Under the pieces are notes generated by a model. It ran no database searches and was not told where the DNA came from. It saw only the letters and a program-made list of their open reading frames with translations. A stretch of DNA of 64,000 nucleotides from assembly GCA_022747635.1 (NCBI GenBank), contig JAKTNV010000009.1, positions 65,626,177 to 65,690,176 on the forward strand. Reading direction: 5' to 3'. Source of the stretch: Hetaerina americana (lineage: Eukaryota; Arthropoda; Insecta; Odonata; Calopterygidae). The translations under genes were made by a program, and so were the position numbers. This document shows positions 1 through 12,110 of the stretch, piece after piece (the first letter of the stretch is position 1; every line of letters starts with the position of its first letter).

Positions 1-1690
1 ATCGGAGGTGGTCTCTATTTAGCAGGAAAATGCCATTTTCTTGCCTTGTTTAATGAATGGTGCGTATTCCATAGCTTTTCATCCGTAGAGAGAACGTGTA
101 TTCTTCAAAATCAAGGATTCCATTCCACTCCCGAGTTCTGTCGTGGTTTTCGTCGCCGTCGAGGAATTCAAATAAAGTGTATTGAAGCCCATGCTCTCAG
201 GTATTCCCCTTGCCAGTCAACGCAGCAGTTTGCAATCCAACAATCCCTTACAGTTCCCATTTAATCAGTCCTTTCAATCGTTCTCCATCGAAACCTTTTT
301 GTAATCGATTTTCCTTGTCCCCCATACTTGTCGCTGCGTTCTTTTGTCTTTTTCTCTATATTTCATCTCGCTCTCACACCGTCCCTCTGCCTTCCCACCA
401 TTTTCTTTTTATTTGTATTACCATTTCGTTAATTTAGTTGATGACGCGTTTCGGGAGCTGTTTTAATTTTTTCAACGAATGACTTTCTCGCAGGAGTTTA
501 GGAGAGGCGGTTGGCGTTCCTATTTATTCGTTCAATATTCTTCTCTTGGTCTTGTTTGCGGGGTTGATAGAGAGTTTGTTCCCGTACCGAATGGAAATCC
601 AGCGTCCGGAAGATTCTTTTCATTTAGGTAGTCCTGGTCGTTTGATTGTTCTTTTGTGTGTAAACGAGTTTTCCAAGTCGTAGTAGCGACGATTCGTATG
701 CTCTTTATGAAAGAAGTATGCTATTTAGGTGATTCAAATCGCATGGATCTTTTGATTTCTCTATCAAACCTTAGTTATTGACTGGTGTTGATCGTGCTGA
801 TATCTTCTTCTATTCATAGTGACTGTATTGTTGCAACCCCATGTTTAAGCCTGTTTACAGCTTTTTAACCATAATTGCCATTCGTCAGCATCATCGAGGT
901 TATTTTTCGTAGAATTGAGCCTACGTTGGTAAGAGCTCTTTGTAATGTGAAGAGTGGGTTGCTCTGTTCTTATTATTTACACACCCGTAATTGATCAATG
1001 TATTCATAAATGAATATTAAAAAGTGGACGTAAAAAAAGGATTTTTATTGCCGTTTTACTTCCTCTTGACTTCATTGAGTAGTACAGCACTCCTCATACA
1101 TGTACATTTTACCCTGCATCCTGGCACATATCATAACAATCGGCAATCAAATTGAATTAATTCAGGCCATGAAAATACTCTTTTAGAAATCCTTGGAAAT
1201 GTTTTCCTTGAAAATCTGGGAAAAAAGTTTGAGAAACATTTAATAGCTTGAATAAATTTCATAGTCCTACTTATCACCGTATTATCCCCTAATTTTTTAG
1301 TGTCTTTCTTTAATTTGTGTGGTCAATGAAACAGTTAGCGTTTGCATTTAACAATTTATTATAAAAGTTTTTTGTTTAATTTATTACCTGGTTTAATCAA
1401 ATTTATATTAATTGGTCTCATGTCAGTGACCTTTTGGTGGCACCATCAAGTCACCAAATATTTAGATTCTCTACCGATAGCTTAAATTAACTATAGACAC
1501 TCCTTCGGGCTTGTGATTTAAGGTTTCTACAATAAGAATGGAATAGATCTAAACCGGCCGGACTAATGAGGATTTTGGGGACTTCTGCGTCGAAGAGTAG
1601 TTAACCGAAGGTCGTCTTCAATAGTTATTTTCCATTCTTGGACTTGAGATCTAATTGGGTGTCCCACAAAGAAGCGTTATCAGTCCGCTA
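1..1690. other. Intergenic DNA, nothing recognised
   Basis: Moderate-to-low GC DNA without a recognisable gene, transposon or RNA. The short open frames here are of chance length and show no domain signature. Confidence 0.6.
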
Positions 1691-2722
1691 ATGTTCTTTT
1701 ATCTGTGCATTAATGGCTTCAGTTCTCAGGTTTCAACTTTGTTTCTTTGCTGACGATGAAGTGATGTGCAGGGACATGTCCAACCGAGGATATAGGGAAT
1801 CATTATCTATTGACCTTAATACGATCCAGAAGTGGTGAAAATAGGGTAGCTAGAATTTACTCGCAGGAAATGCTTCGATGAATTTTTGGAGAAAATATTT
1901 CACCCGAAAAAATTTACAGCATACAGGAAACCAATGTAGCAAACGTAGAATCGGTAAAATGTTTTTATGGTTAGATATCTAAGGACATGTCCTGGGGTTA
2001 AAATGTTCACGGAATAGAAAATGAAAATCTAGGATTCGTAAGAAGGACTCATGGGAAATGCAATGAGAGGGTTAATGAGCTCTGTTATGTATTTTACCTT
2101 ACCCCATCCAGTATACGCTGTGAGTGTATGTGATGCCTACGATGTAGGTTTAAGTTAAGAGCAAATCGATTGAAACGTAGAGCAGATAGGCCTGTGAAAA
2201 GTTATGAACATTGTAGAAGTGTCACGACTTAATTGGTAGAATCAGGATAAGAGCCCCTAGTTGACCATAGGTTGAAGTCCAGTGTAACGTTACTGCGTGA
2301 ATTTGAGGCAGTTCACTTATGCAAGGATGTTAAAGATACATTACAGGTACCGACTTACTCTGGTAGATAAGATCTCGCACGTAAACTCATGGATACAGAC
2401 TGTTTAACGGATAGATTTAAAATGTCGTTTTTTCCTTTTACAGTTAGAGACCGAAATAGATATAATCGCAGGCGCGAAGGGGATAAGTAATATTGGTAGT
2501 GTATAGTTGTTCCTGACATCATGCATTCGTCTAAATAGACCCATTTTTATGACATTGTTCCAGCATGATTTGAATACTGTCCTTTATTTCGCGATGACCT
2601 GAATTGTTCGAGTGCATTATCGAAATAATATGTGTAGACATGTAACAATTGTGCAGGCATAGATGGTGATCTAACACTCCTCGCCACACGCCCTTGCCTG
2701 ATACTATGCAGATGTAGTGTAA
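1690..2722 (+). mobile_element. Decayed CR1/L2-like LINE, RT region to 3' end
   Basis: Plus-strand remains of a non-LTR retrotransposon. Translation around 1746 reads FADDEVMCRDMSNRG, which matches the F-ADD catalytic motif (motif C) of reverse transcriptases and the region just after it. Further on, after frameshifts, blocks resembling the post-RT region of CR1/Jockey-type elements appear (for example VCDAYDVGLS near 2125, where the family has a VWDP-type motif). The relic ends at about 2668-2722 with the same 3' terminal sequence seen in the copies at 23.7, 25.8, 12.55 and 59.87 kb (GATCTAACAC, then CTCGCCACACGCCCTTGC, then a GCAGATGTAG tail). Many stops and frameshifts mark it as old and inactive. 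The clade name (CR1/L2-like) is inferred from translated motifs and could be another Jockey-superfamily lineage. Confidence 0.7.
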
Positions 2723-3030
2723 ATTAGCTTTAAGGGAAAGATGCTATCAGTTAGTGTTGTCTGTTGGAGTATTTAGGTTGGTAGAAATCAGATAAAATTG
2801 CTATGATTCGTCATTGTGAAGGCCATTTAATATTGTGTCCAGTATGCATTTAAAATGCATATTTTTTGCGAAGACACTTATTGACTCATTTAATGGAATG
2901 CACTGATTGGGGAAAAGATTACGCTTGAAAAATGCTGGATGCAGATGTATCGATGTTTGTCTCAATCTTGGCTCATTTTAATTTCGCAGACCATTCTCGT
3001 CAATCCTTGGTGACACCTCCGTATTTAGGA
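2723..3030. other. Intergenic DNA, nothing recognised
   Basis: No gene or repeat recognised between the LINE relic and the pyrimidine-rich island. Confidence 0.55.
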
Positions 3031-3400
3031 AATACTTCTTTTCGTCCCTTTTTACTCTCCTTTTTATCTCTTCCTTTGTCAAATGCCTTTCCCCCCCTCC
3101 ACACCCAGTCCTTGGGAACAACCCAAGTCGTCCCTTATTCCACCTTCTGGGGGGAGAAGGGGGTGTCTCTCAGTCCGCTTCTTTAGCGAGGAAGCCGAGT
3201 GTCCTCCCCACGGCTTCACTCCTCTTCCTCCCATCTTTTACCATCGCTCTTTCTTCCCTTTCATGCCTCTCTTCTCATCATCTCCTTCATCTTTTTAGCC
3301 TCCTCCCTTTCACTTCTCCCTCCCCGCACTCCAAACTCCGCAATCCCTCCCTCCTCCCCCTTGTTCACTTCAAATGCTCGAGTCCTCGTTGAGCGGTAAC
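3031..3400. other. Polypyrimidine GC-rich island
   Basis: Plus strand dominated by C and T with runs such as TCCTTTTTATCTCTTCC and several CCTCC blocks. Open frames here are Pro/Ser/Leu-rich by composition and are not credited as genes. It contains CCCCTCCACACCCAGTC, also present near 26836. Confidence 0.6.
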
Positions 3401-5170
3401 GCTATCTTGGGAAGTGCTCGGTGCCCAAAAACTCGGGCCCCACCATCTTCAGCCTCCCTTTCAAGAATCGATTAGTGGGAAATGGAGATCGAAGGCTCAA
3501 TCAAGTTAATTTTAATTCGGAAATTAAATAACCATATCAGAGGGTACCACTCCGGCGTAAATGTGTTTCCTTATTTCACCTATAAAAGTTTGTAGTGAAA
3601 AAATACATCGTTTTCTTTGCCACGTATCCGCCACAAATGAAATTAAAATCAACGAATGAAAATGAGCTTGGCATATATAATTTGTGCTATTAACATGGGG
3701 TTCATTACTGTTATGTATTAAAACATATTGCCAAACCACTAGAAAACAGCAATGGTAAATATGTCACTTATGTTTTTAGAAATTGCATTTTAATTATTTT
3801 GCTTGGTTAAAACGTTTCATCCTTCCTTAAGCCAGTCAAGTATGTAAGAAACTCTGGTTTTTGTACATGCATTGTGATTTCTTGCGTAAATGACCGGCCT
3901 GGAGCAGGTTTAGCTAAGTTCTCAATCATAAAACAAATTTAATTCTCTCTAATGTATTCAGCTTCAAAATGATTGCAGGTATTAAAATATGCTGACATCA
4001 TAAAACGGGAGAGAAAGGAAAGTTCCAAGCTGTGCTATGATCTAGTTTTGAGCCATTTTTTCCTATCATCTGTCAGCTAAGCTATTTATCAGATAGCTAT
4101 TACTTTAGATGTTTCTCAAATGCCGATGTTACTACTTTACCGTCGTTAAAATTCCTCTCTCACATAGGCGAAAGTTTCCATTTAAATTCCAAATTTCTTT
4201 CTAAAGGATAAGCGTTGATGTGATTTCGTTACTGCCGCCAAGTTTTAAATTATTATAACAAACATTCATAACTTTACATATTTAAAAACATCGAATGCAG
4301 TATTCCGAATAGTCTGATCGATAGTGGTGTGGATATTTCATGTTGGGATTCTATCAGCAAATTTATATCAAGACTTGGTTTCGGTAACGTGGTAGTTGGT
4401 AACCATATCTACAGGATTCGTGACCAAAATATTACCGTCAATTTTATGGTACCTTTTGTTAGTTTTCTTATCCTTAGCACTAGTTGCGATCTTACATTGC
4501 AAATGTAATTTCAATTAATATTTCGTCTGTGGGTTTTACGTTCCGCTCAAGACTTCCCACCTTAGTTGTCATTGCCTAGGTGTCATAATTCCGGCTACCA
4601 ATTCTCTTTTGCCATTTTTGAAAAACTACGTTAATCCTAATCGATAAATGCCGAAAGTATACTGATAATGCTCGACTCCCGCTGCTTCGTAGTGATAATG
4701 GGATGTCAGTTTTACGTGGTTGGCTAATGTATTGCTCTCGTCCGTCGACGACCATTGATTTTTATTTACCCACTTTCCTTGCATTTGTCATTTACGTCAC
4801 GTAGTATCCACCCTCCACTCTAATCAAAGTGTGTGATATCTCGCCGTTTGTGACCAATGAATCAAGAAGTCTGCTATGCAATCGTGCTGAATATATGCCG
4901 ACCATGGCAATGCGAATGGCACAAGATGGACATGACTCGATATTTCCTCCCTTTTGTCTTTAATATAACTATATTCTTTTCCAAAAATGTCATTGAATTC
5001 AGGATTTTATAAAACAGTAGATTTTGACCCACGATCCTTGATCTGCCGCTAGATCCTTGCTCTATTGAATAATTTGTGTAAAAGTAAATCAAGGCGTCTC
5101 CTGAGGGAAAACGGTTGGTAAGAGTGCGGGAAAAGTGGTAGATAATCAAGGTTATTGAAAGGGGTGAATA
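3401..5170. other. Intergenic DNA, nothing recognised
   Basis: AT-leaning single-copy-looking DNA. Two small minus-strand open frames (71 and 91 codons) have no recognisable features and are probably chance. Confidence 0.55.
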
Positions 5171-5179
5171 TGAAATGTG

Positions 5180-5690
5180 ACGTTTAGCTAAAAGGGCGAC
5201 GATACCCTTAGCTTATTGGGTCTAGTACGTGAGATTCTTGTGAGGTAGGTAGACCGAATATTTGGAACTCTTCGCTGGACTTCTGTACAGAATCAAACAG
5301 AATAGATAGAAACTCAACTCATTTCGTGATGAACTGCTTTGGACGAACAGGAACAAGCGCCATATTGTTTCTGGAAGGCATTTGTTGCTGGGAATTAAAA
5401 ACACGAATATTGCAAGCTCGGCTCTCAACCTTTTAAAATTGTAGCAAATTATTTGAATTTAACGCTGTAAGAGAAGGATTAATCCTGCTAGGCCAAAGTC
5501 ACAGGGAGAAAGTTAGCGCAATTGGCTGCCGAATCGTACATAATGAGTCATTGTTCTCTCGCGTCATTCGAGACCACAACAGTAGGGAACATAAATTATG
5601 GCATATCAGTTACTCCGATGTTATAACTATAATGTCTAGTAACTTAACATCCCTGCCTCACACCCTCGTGGCGGCTTGAAGCGTAAATTA
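5180..5690 (+). mobile_element. Decayed 3' part of CR1/L2-like LINE
   Basis: Plus-strand LINE relic. Near 5550 the translation reads ESLFSRVIRDHNSR, which resembles the conserved C-terminal SFFPRTIRDWN-type block of CR1/Jockey-like ORF2 proteins. It is followed at 5641-5685 by the family's 3' terminal sequence: AACTTAACAT, then CCTGC-CTCAC-ACC-CTCGT-GGC-GGCTT-GAAGC, with the same segment lengths as the hairpin at 23.7 kb. The outer stem has decayed and no simple-repeat tail remains. The 5' boundary is not visible. Confidence 0.55.
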
Positions 5691-5699
5691 AGAGCCAGA

Positions 5700-6690
5700 T
5701 ATAGGGTTGATTTCAGAATTAGATCGAGTGAATTTAGGAGAAGCAACTCGTATATTTGTAAATGGGTTTGATGGCAAACTGAATCGTGTGGTCCGTTAAA
5801 GAGCCAGCCTGAAGGCTCACTAGCCGAAGTATAACTGCGGCATTAAATTATTAATGAAATCACAAACTGTGGAGGCAACATTGTGGAATTCGTCTCTTTC
5901 CCGAGCTTGAATAAGGTCTAATTTTTAGGGGATTTAAAACGTATCACAAAGTCATCATCTTTCGGTAGGAGGAATAAAAATTATAATATTAGCTAGATAT
6001 ATACAGCAAAAATGGAATGTGTGAAATTTCATTTTTCCGCGAGCCATAGACGATCATTTTAGCTGTTATCGAAGTCTCCCAGGAGATGACTGATTTTTTC
6101 ATAACTCTTATTGTATGGTATTCTCAGCTGTCAGCTAGTCTCTCATAAGCAGAGTAGATATTTAAATTGATTCGCACTAAGGTGATGTCATGTTTCTGAT
6201 ATCAAATCGTTCGAGTTATCTGAATTTTGTCTCTCATTTTTTATTAATACTTCTACATTTGAGTGATATGCCCCTTGCCACACCATGCCCTGCCACCGTA
6301 GTGGTGTTATGTAGTCCTGTAGACGCACGAGAAGATATTGCCTTTTCCATTGAGAAGTTATTGGAGCACCCTTTTTCTCCATACTGGCGAATATTGAGTA
6401 ATATCGAATTTATAGCGTTCTCGGCAGAAAGGAATGCATTCTGTGTATGTTAAGCAGAATGATATTATGTATGTTATAATGCGAATTATATCGAAAATAA
6501 TTTTTTTGGGTTTTAGGAAATTGCAGAACGATCTTGGGAAATATCTCACTCAATCTTTTTTTCAAGTACCAAGATACACGTGCCTTTAGGTTTTGAATTA
6601 AATCGAAATATAAGTAGTTTTGAGTATAGCAGTGTTCATTCAAACAGGTATTCAAACGCTCATAAGGACGTCATTGAAGCTTCGTGACCT
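5700..6690. other. Intergenic DNA, nothing recognised
   Basis: AT-rich DNA with no supported gene. Overlapping 60-90 codon open frames on both strands lack signature residues. Confidence 0.55.
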
Positions 6691-6759
6691 TTACCGAGTA
6701 TAAGTAACACCGTCATCACGCGTCACTGCTCGTATTAACCCATAGTCGAGGCGGTGAAT

Positions 6760-7090
6760 GTGACCTGAAAGGCTGGTCGTCTCGCATCTCCTCGACCGCT
6801 TCCATATCCGCCATGCCCTTTTCCTGTGCCTGTCCCCGCTGGGTCCCCCGCTCCTTCTCTTTCTCCTTTCCGGCTCCATTCCTTCTTCTCTCCGCCCCCA
6901 CCCCCCCAACCTTGAGCCTCCCCAGGCCGTCCTCGGGCGTCATCTGGTGATGGCTCGCAGGGGATGATCGGCATGGCTCTCTCCTCGTTGTTTTCTTGTC
7001 CCAGAATTTTAATCGGCACTTCTCCTTACGTAATATTTTCTCTTCCCAATCGTCTCCAAACCTCGCGTTTCTTTCCCTCTTCACTTGATA
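6760..7090. other. Polypyrimidine CpG-containing island
   Basis: C/T-rich plus strand with CpG dinucleotides (for example TCTCGCATCTCCTCGACCGC). Several overlapping Arg/Gly/Glu-rich minus-strand frames are what a purine-rich strand encodes by chance. Confidence 0.6.
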
Positions 7091-7128
7091 TTATCATTTC
7101 CTTATTATCGCTCCCCAAGTAATCATTA

Positions 7129-7338
7129 ATGATTATAATGTCGTCGTTTCGACGCCCAAAAGGCCTACGTTTCGATGTGCCCATTCCTCCCATTCCGCTG
7201 TTAGATAGACAGCGACAGGAATTAAGAAAATTGGTGGAGAAGAACTGGAGCAAAGAGGGAGAGGCGTTTGATAATCTGGAAAATGAGGAAGTGAATTGGC
7301 ATTTGAAACAGTTGTGTAGTAGTATGCAACAACTTTAG
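7129..7338 (+). other. Unassigned 69-codon open frame
   Basis: A short open frame directly after the island. Its C-terminal half is highly charged and could form an amphipathic helix (RQRQELRKLVEKNW, then NLENEEVNWHLKQL), an amino-acid mix unlike most chance frames nearby. No splice structure, homologue or domain is recognised. It may be chance or a small exon. Confidence 0.15.
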
Positions 7339-7339
7339 A

Positions 7340-8250
7340 GTGTAAAAATCATTCGCCCGAACCGGTATTGTAATGCTTTTTTGGCGAATGACTTCGTTAA
7401 AAGTTACTGTCGCGGCATCTCCCGCAGTTTCTTGGAGTACTGCAGGTTCAAATGTATCTGAAACTGAAGGAAGCAAAAATTTTAATGAATAATGCAAAAA
7501 TTGCGATCGTTCTCTATGATACCTAAAACCTAACTAGTACACAAAAATTACCTTCTCTATATGACAATTTCAATAGGATTCACTCTTGTATTTTCTTTAT
7601 TATATGCCTTTTTACATTTTCGATGGTACTCTCCTGATATTTTGATTATTAGGTAAAAGCGTTATAAGAAAGATTAATCCAAATTTTTAAACGTTCAATC
7701 ACTAGTGATGTGATCTTCAAACGTGTACGGTTGTAATCATAATTCAAAGGAAATATTTTTGTCGAGTGAGAAGCGGCAGTGTAGTATGCATGAGTGATCC
7801 TTTCTATCGTATTTGGTCATTGTCTTGATTAATTATTACGCTTCCTCATGGTGTCTTGCGGGACATTTTGTGCCCATAGATGCATTTATTACCATTACAG
7901 TCACATGGTAAATATTTGACAAAGGGAAGCACTCAAACAACGGAATGGCTCTGGTATTTCACGTCACAATCAGCAATGTGCCAGTTCCCAGAATTCTCTT
8001 AATTCCTTAACCGAAGGAACGCGACGTAAACAGATCCCGGTTGAGGAAGCTACGAATGTCATTTAGAGAAAGCGGGTTCACAAATATGTCGACCTGTTTA
8101 AGTGGAAAACTTAGAACGAGGGAATAGCGTCTCTTTAAAAAAAATTCCTTCTCCATTTCGCAACTATTGTTGCAACTTTTTTCTTGGAGTTAAATTCAGA
8201 TCCCTTTATTTTTGCGAGAATTCCCGTGTACACGTATACACCTGTATACT
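7340..8250. other. Intergenic DNA, nothing recognised
   Basis: AT-rich, no recognised element. Confidence 0.55.
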
Positions 8251-8259
8251 CAGTTCAAA

Positions 8260-8537
8260 GCGATGAGATGAAGTGGGGAAGAGAATGAGTGGGGTGGTTT
8301 AAGGTTGGAGAGGAGGACATACTCGGGACGAAAACGTGCTAATCACCGTGGGGCACCGCGAGGAGCAAAAAGGAATGGCCTCTCTTTCTCTCCCTCCGCC
8401 CCTCCCTTTCTCTCTCGCATCAACTTTCTTTTCCTCCCTCCTCACGAAGGGTGGATTTGAGAGAACAGTGGTGTAGCAGAATTGAGTAAGAGAGAGAGGA
8501 GTTCACGTCGCTAGTGAAAGTGACTGCCTTTTATACA

Positions 8538-8570
<33 letters not shown>

Positions 8571-8585
8571 GTGTATATATATATG

Positions 8586-8627
<42 letters not shown>

Positions 8628-9540
8628 AGTTGGAGGGAGTTTCCCTGGAAGAGTGTAGTCGAGCTGGAGGAGTGAGAGGGGGAGGGTTACTCGAGAAAGG
8701 AAGATGGAGGGGTGGGAGTTCAGGGGTGCGGGGGCGGGATTGGGTGAAGGATGCCGTGGGAGGTTAGCTGGAAGGTCTCGAGCGCGCTGCTCGGGGTAGT
8801 GTGTGGAAAAGAAGCGGAATGAGGAAGGGAGTTTGGTGGAGATGGGAAACGAGGAAAAAGGTGGCGTTGGCGTGGGGGTTGTGGGATGGGGACGTGTGTG
8901 TGGAGGGGGCTGGGAACACCACCGCTCCCGATCCAGAAGAGGTCCTCCGGTATGTGTTGCGGTGAACAAGATTGTTACCTCCCTCCATTCCCCCCTCTCC
9001 CCCGCAGACCTCCTTGCCTGCCCCTCGGCTCCTCTTTCCTTGCTGCCATCCTCGGAAGTGTCCTCGACCGACACCTGCTCGAGGTGATAGGGGGTGGGAG
9101 GGGCGCTCCAGCGAGTTGAGACGCCCTGAGGATCTTACGAGAGCACCCATGAAGATTTCGTGTCGACGGGCGAGGGGGTGAGGGGTGAGAGAGGGTGGGT
9201 GAGGGGGGCTGGTGGCCCGGGGTGAGGAGCGAGAGGTGGAGAAAGCAAATAAGAGAGATCACGCCTCCAGCACACCAACAGCCCTGCCCCTCCGATCGCT
9301 CTCGCGCTTCCTCCCTCTTACTTTCCGCGCCAATTTTCCCATTCTCCTTATCCTCTCCCGGCCGAACCCCTCCCCATGTCGCCGCCACATTTCTCGAAAT
9401 AACAAAACAGCCGCATTGTGCAAGAGATGAGATGATGAATATGAGCTTTCTTCGCCCCGAGGGAAGGTGGGGAAAGTTGCGGGACATTGTTGTGCAAAGT
9501 GAGTGCCGTGGCAAATATAGACAGGTTCATACGTGCCGGG
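8260..9540. other. Large polypurine then polypyrimidine CpG island
   Basis: About 1.3 kb of GC-rich DNA. It is C/T-rich at 8380-8450, changes to a G/A-rich plus strand at about 8630-8930 and 9170-9240, and alternates with C/T-rich blocks (8970-9060, 9260-9380). CpG is frequent. Long frames on both strands (up to 179 codons) are low-complexity Arg/Gly/Pro/Ser products and are not accepted as genes. An embedded microsatellite lies at 8536-8628. Confidence 0.65.
8536..8628. repeat. (TG)n(TA)n microsatellite
   Basis: TGTGTGTGTG followed by long TA runs interrupted by GTGTATATATATATGTTATA. Confidence 0.95.
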
Positions 9541-10044
9541 CGTGACTTTTAGAGTTTTTGGAGACTTTAGATGTATAAAATGTTTTTCTGTTATTCTTTA
9601 ATTCCTCGTTTCACGGTTTAATTTTTCAGCAGTAGTGTAGTGAATGTGCTCCAGGGTTTACAAGGCGGCTCACACGCGTCGCAGTTTTTAATTCTGGAGC
9701 CAGCTCTTTGCTATGTGGATAAAGAGGCGCAGGTTGGATTTTTTAAGAAGTTTATTCCTCGGGAGTGAAATGTTGTGTGGGTATAACTTAAGATGGGATT
9801 TTGATAACTTTTTAATATTATTAATGATAAATATTGGTAATTGTCGCCACTTAGAGTAGTGGAAACTAGGAGTTTGCGAGGCGAAGGACGACAGGAAAAA
9901 AATCGGCAAGGCAAGACTGACTCTTAATGTAGGAAAAACCCAAAGATTAGATGGGAAATTGAAAAGAGAATAAACTATTTTTGACGAAATAGTTGAACTC
10001 TCTCTTAATAGGAGTACAAATGGTTAAAATTGCGTTTTCTAGTT
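9541..10044. other. Intergenic DNA, nothing recognised
   Basis: AT-rich DNA between the island and the tandem duplication; no gene recognised. Confidence 0.55.
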
Positions 10045-10185
10045 AGAGGCGCAAGAGATTCATTTAGACTCTTTCAAAGCACACTACACATGGAGGCATG
10101 TCAGCAAACCATGTCTTAGACACTACTGGCAAGTTTCACCGCCCGATATTGAGCACGACTCTCCGTCATTCCTTTGCTTTTATCC

Positions 10186-10190
<5 letters not shown>

Positions 10191-10262
<72 letters not shown>

Positions 10263-10282
10263 CATACATACATATATATATG
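10191..10282. repeat. (TA)n microsatellite in duplication unit 1
   Basis: TGTGTG start, about 60 bp of pure TA, then (CATA)n and TATATATG. Confidence 0.95.
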
Positions 10283-10448
10283 TATATATTCTCCACACGC
10301 CGTTGGTAGAGGCGCAAGAGATTCATTTAGACTTTCAAAGCACACTACACATAGAGGCATGTCAGCAAACCATGTCTTAGACACTACTGGCAAGTTTCAC
10401 CGCCCGATATTGAGCACGACTCTCCGTCATTCCTTTGCTTTTATCCAT

Positions 10449-10449
10449 A

Positions 10450-10521
<72 letters not shown>

Positions 10522-10554
10522 CATACATACATACATATATATATATGTATATAT
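10449..10554. repeat. (TG)n(TA)n microsatellite in duplication unit 2
   Basis: Unlike unit 1, it begins with a (TG) tract of about ten repeats before the TA tract, then (CATA)n. The array differs although the flanks are nearly identical. Confidence 0.95.
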
Positions 10555-10699
10555 TCTCCACACGCCGTTGGTACACATACATGTACACACACCCTCAAAC
10601 ACGGTAAGGAAACTTTCACCATTACTATCGCCTGGAGGTTTCCCGTTCAGAACCCGAGCAGTAAAGGAAGAGGGTTTTTTCTCAAAACATCCTTCCTTA

Positions 10700-10940
10700 T
10701 CTCCTTCATGTATTCTCTTTACGCCAGGATTACCCACTCACGTTTTTTTTCTCCCTTCTCCCCGTTACTCACGCCCACCCACCCCCCGCATGAGGCCTCC
10801 ACTCCCCTCCGACTCCTCTCCCTGCTCTCGCGGCGAAGAAGGCCATTATCCCGGGCGGCGGTCGGGTTCGGAGGACTACGAAGGCGTGCACAGCTTCTCA
10901 CATCTTCCCATACCGCTCCTTCCTCCCATCCGCAACTGTA
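10700..10940. other. Polypyrimidine GC-rich island
   Basis: C/T-rich plus strand (CCCACCCACCCCCCGCATG and similar) with CpG. The open frames crossing it are low complexity. Confidence 0.6.
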
Positions 10941-11368
10941 TAAGCCTTTAGCCTGTTCGTCGTTTTGCACTAGGATATGTTTGCTCTCGTGTAATGAAAT
11001 TCGTCGGGCCATTACCGGAAACGATCGTAGAAAATTATTAAGTTCGATTTTCTTATGATATTCCAGGTGGAATTTTAAACAGGTTGTATTTTTACTTCGG
11101 CGGGGAACGTCATTTCGAAGTCAATGAAACTTATAATAACAGTCGGAACCGTATGTGGCCTGGACCTACAGGGTCAGTTCCGAAAGTAATGCAATTGAAT
11201 TTCCCGCGCCACTCCTATTGGTCGGAGTGGGATAGATCCACTTGGAGTTGGTGGGGCGGGGGGACGCTGAGCATTGCCGCGAAACCGATCTCAGTGCTCT
11301 CCAAGCTGTGGAAACGGCAGGACGTCAGTTATTGTAAACCTCTGCGCGCTGACCGTGTCACGAAAAAA

Positions 11369-12110
11369 ATGGAATCGACGATCGAGCACCGGTACGCGAT
11401 TACAAATTTTTATGCCAAACGGAAAAAAATCTCTTAAGGAGACTAGCAAAATGATTCATAAGGCTTAATGGGACTCAGATTTGTCGTACTCATACGTTTC
11501 GAGGTGGTTAAAGGCCTTGAAGGAGGGCCGGGAAGAGATTCACGATGAAGTGTGGCCGTCAACCAGCAAAACCGACAACGATGTGGCTCGCGTTCGACAA
11601 TTGTTGGGCCGTGACCGTCGATTGAGTATCTAGATGGTTGCCAATGAACTGAACTTGTCATCTACTGCTGTGTTTCCCATTGTTACGGAAGATTGTGTTT
11701 CCCATTGTTACGGAAGATTTAGCGATGAGGAAAATGTGCGCCAAGCTCGTGCCCAAGGTGTTGTCAGACGACCAAAAGACCAACCGAGCGGAAATTCAAG
11801 TGAACTTTTGCAACGTATTGAAAATGAACCTTATTATTTGGATGTCAACTTCATCACTGGTAATGTAACCCGGGTTTTGATTACAACCCAGAAACAAAAC
11901 GCCAAAGGTCTGAGTGGCACACCGGCCAATCCCCCAAGCCAAAAAGTCAAGAATGGGCAAATAAAAAGTGAAAACGATGCTCATTGTCTTTTTCGACGGT
12001 AAAGGAGCGGTCCGTGAGGAGTTTTTTCCTCGAGGACAGACAGTTAACGCTGCCTACTACGTGGATGTGCTGGAAACACTCCACTCCTGTGTGCGGGCAA
12101 GCTAGCGAAA
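11369..12110 (+). pseudogene. Mariner transposase pseudogene
   Basis: A cut-and-paste transposase relic, read across frames. The start codon at 11369 gives MESTIEHRYAITNFYAKRKK, like mariner N-termini. Then come the HTH-region blocks YSYVSRWLKALKEGREE and SKTDNDVARVRQLLGRDRRL, a MVANELNLSST block, TEDLAMRKMCAKLVPKVL, and the catalytic-domain stretch. At the first catalytic site the family has TGDE, but this copy reads ITGNVTRVL, so the Asp is replaced by Asn. Next comes TMLIVFFDGKG-like sequence and GQTVNAAYYVDVLETLHS; the second catalytic region (HDNAPxH in the family) is missing. In-frame stops lie at about 11466 and 11631, and frames change after the duplicated segment. Neighbouring DNA gives no sign of a helper copy. 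Confidence 0.85.
11669..11718 (+). repeat. Exact 25-bp tandem duplication inside mariner
   Basis: The 25-bp unit spanning 11669-11693 (core CCCATTGTTACGGAAGAT) is repeated without change at 11694-11718. Twenty-five is not a multiple of three, so the duplication alone shifts the transposase frame. Confidence 0.95.

Larger units (their letters stand above)
10045..10573. repeat. Tandem duplication, 263/266-bp units
   Basis: Two head-to-tail copies, 10045-10307 and 10308-10573. Each starts AGAGGCGCAAGAGATTCATT and ends CACACGCCGTTGGTA. The 140-bp unique parts differ only by a short deletion (GACTCTTTC versus GACTTTC) and very few substitutions, so the duplication is young. Each unit carries a microsatellite followed by CATACATACATA and ATATATGTATATATTC. 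Translation of the TA runs gives meaningless Tyr-Ile repeats. Confidence 0.95.

Noticed and set aside
3098..3114. 17-bp identity with 26836 (CCCCTCCACACCCAGTC)
   Set aside because: Flanks do not align; such matches are expected between pyrimidine-rich blocks.
8975..9514. 179-codon minus-strand frame in the island
   Set aside because: Composition-driven (Arg/Ser/Pro/Gly), no domain; other frames in the same DNA are also open.
10098..10607. 169-codon frame with Tyr-Ile repeats
   Set aside because: It spans the duplicated microsatellites; the repeats are translated TA/TG runs.
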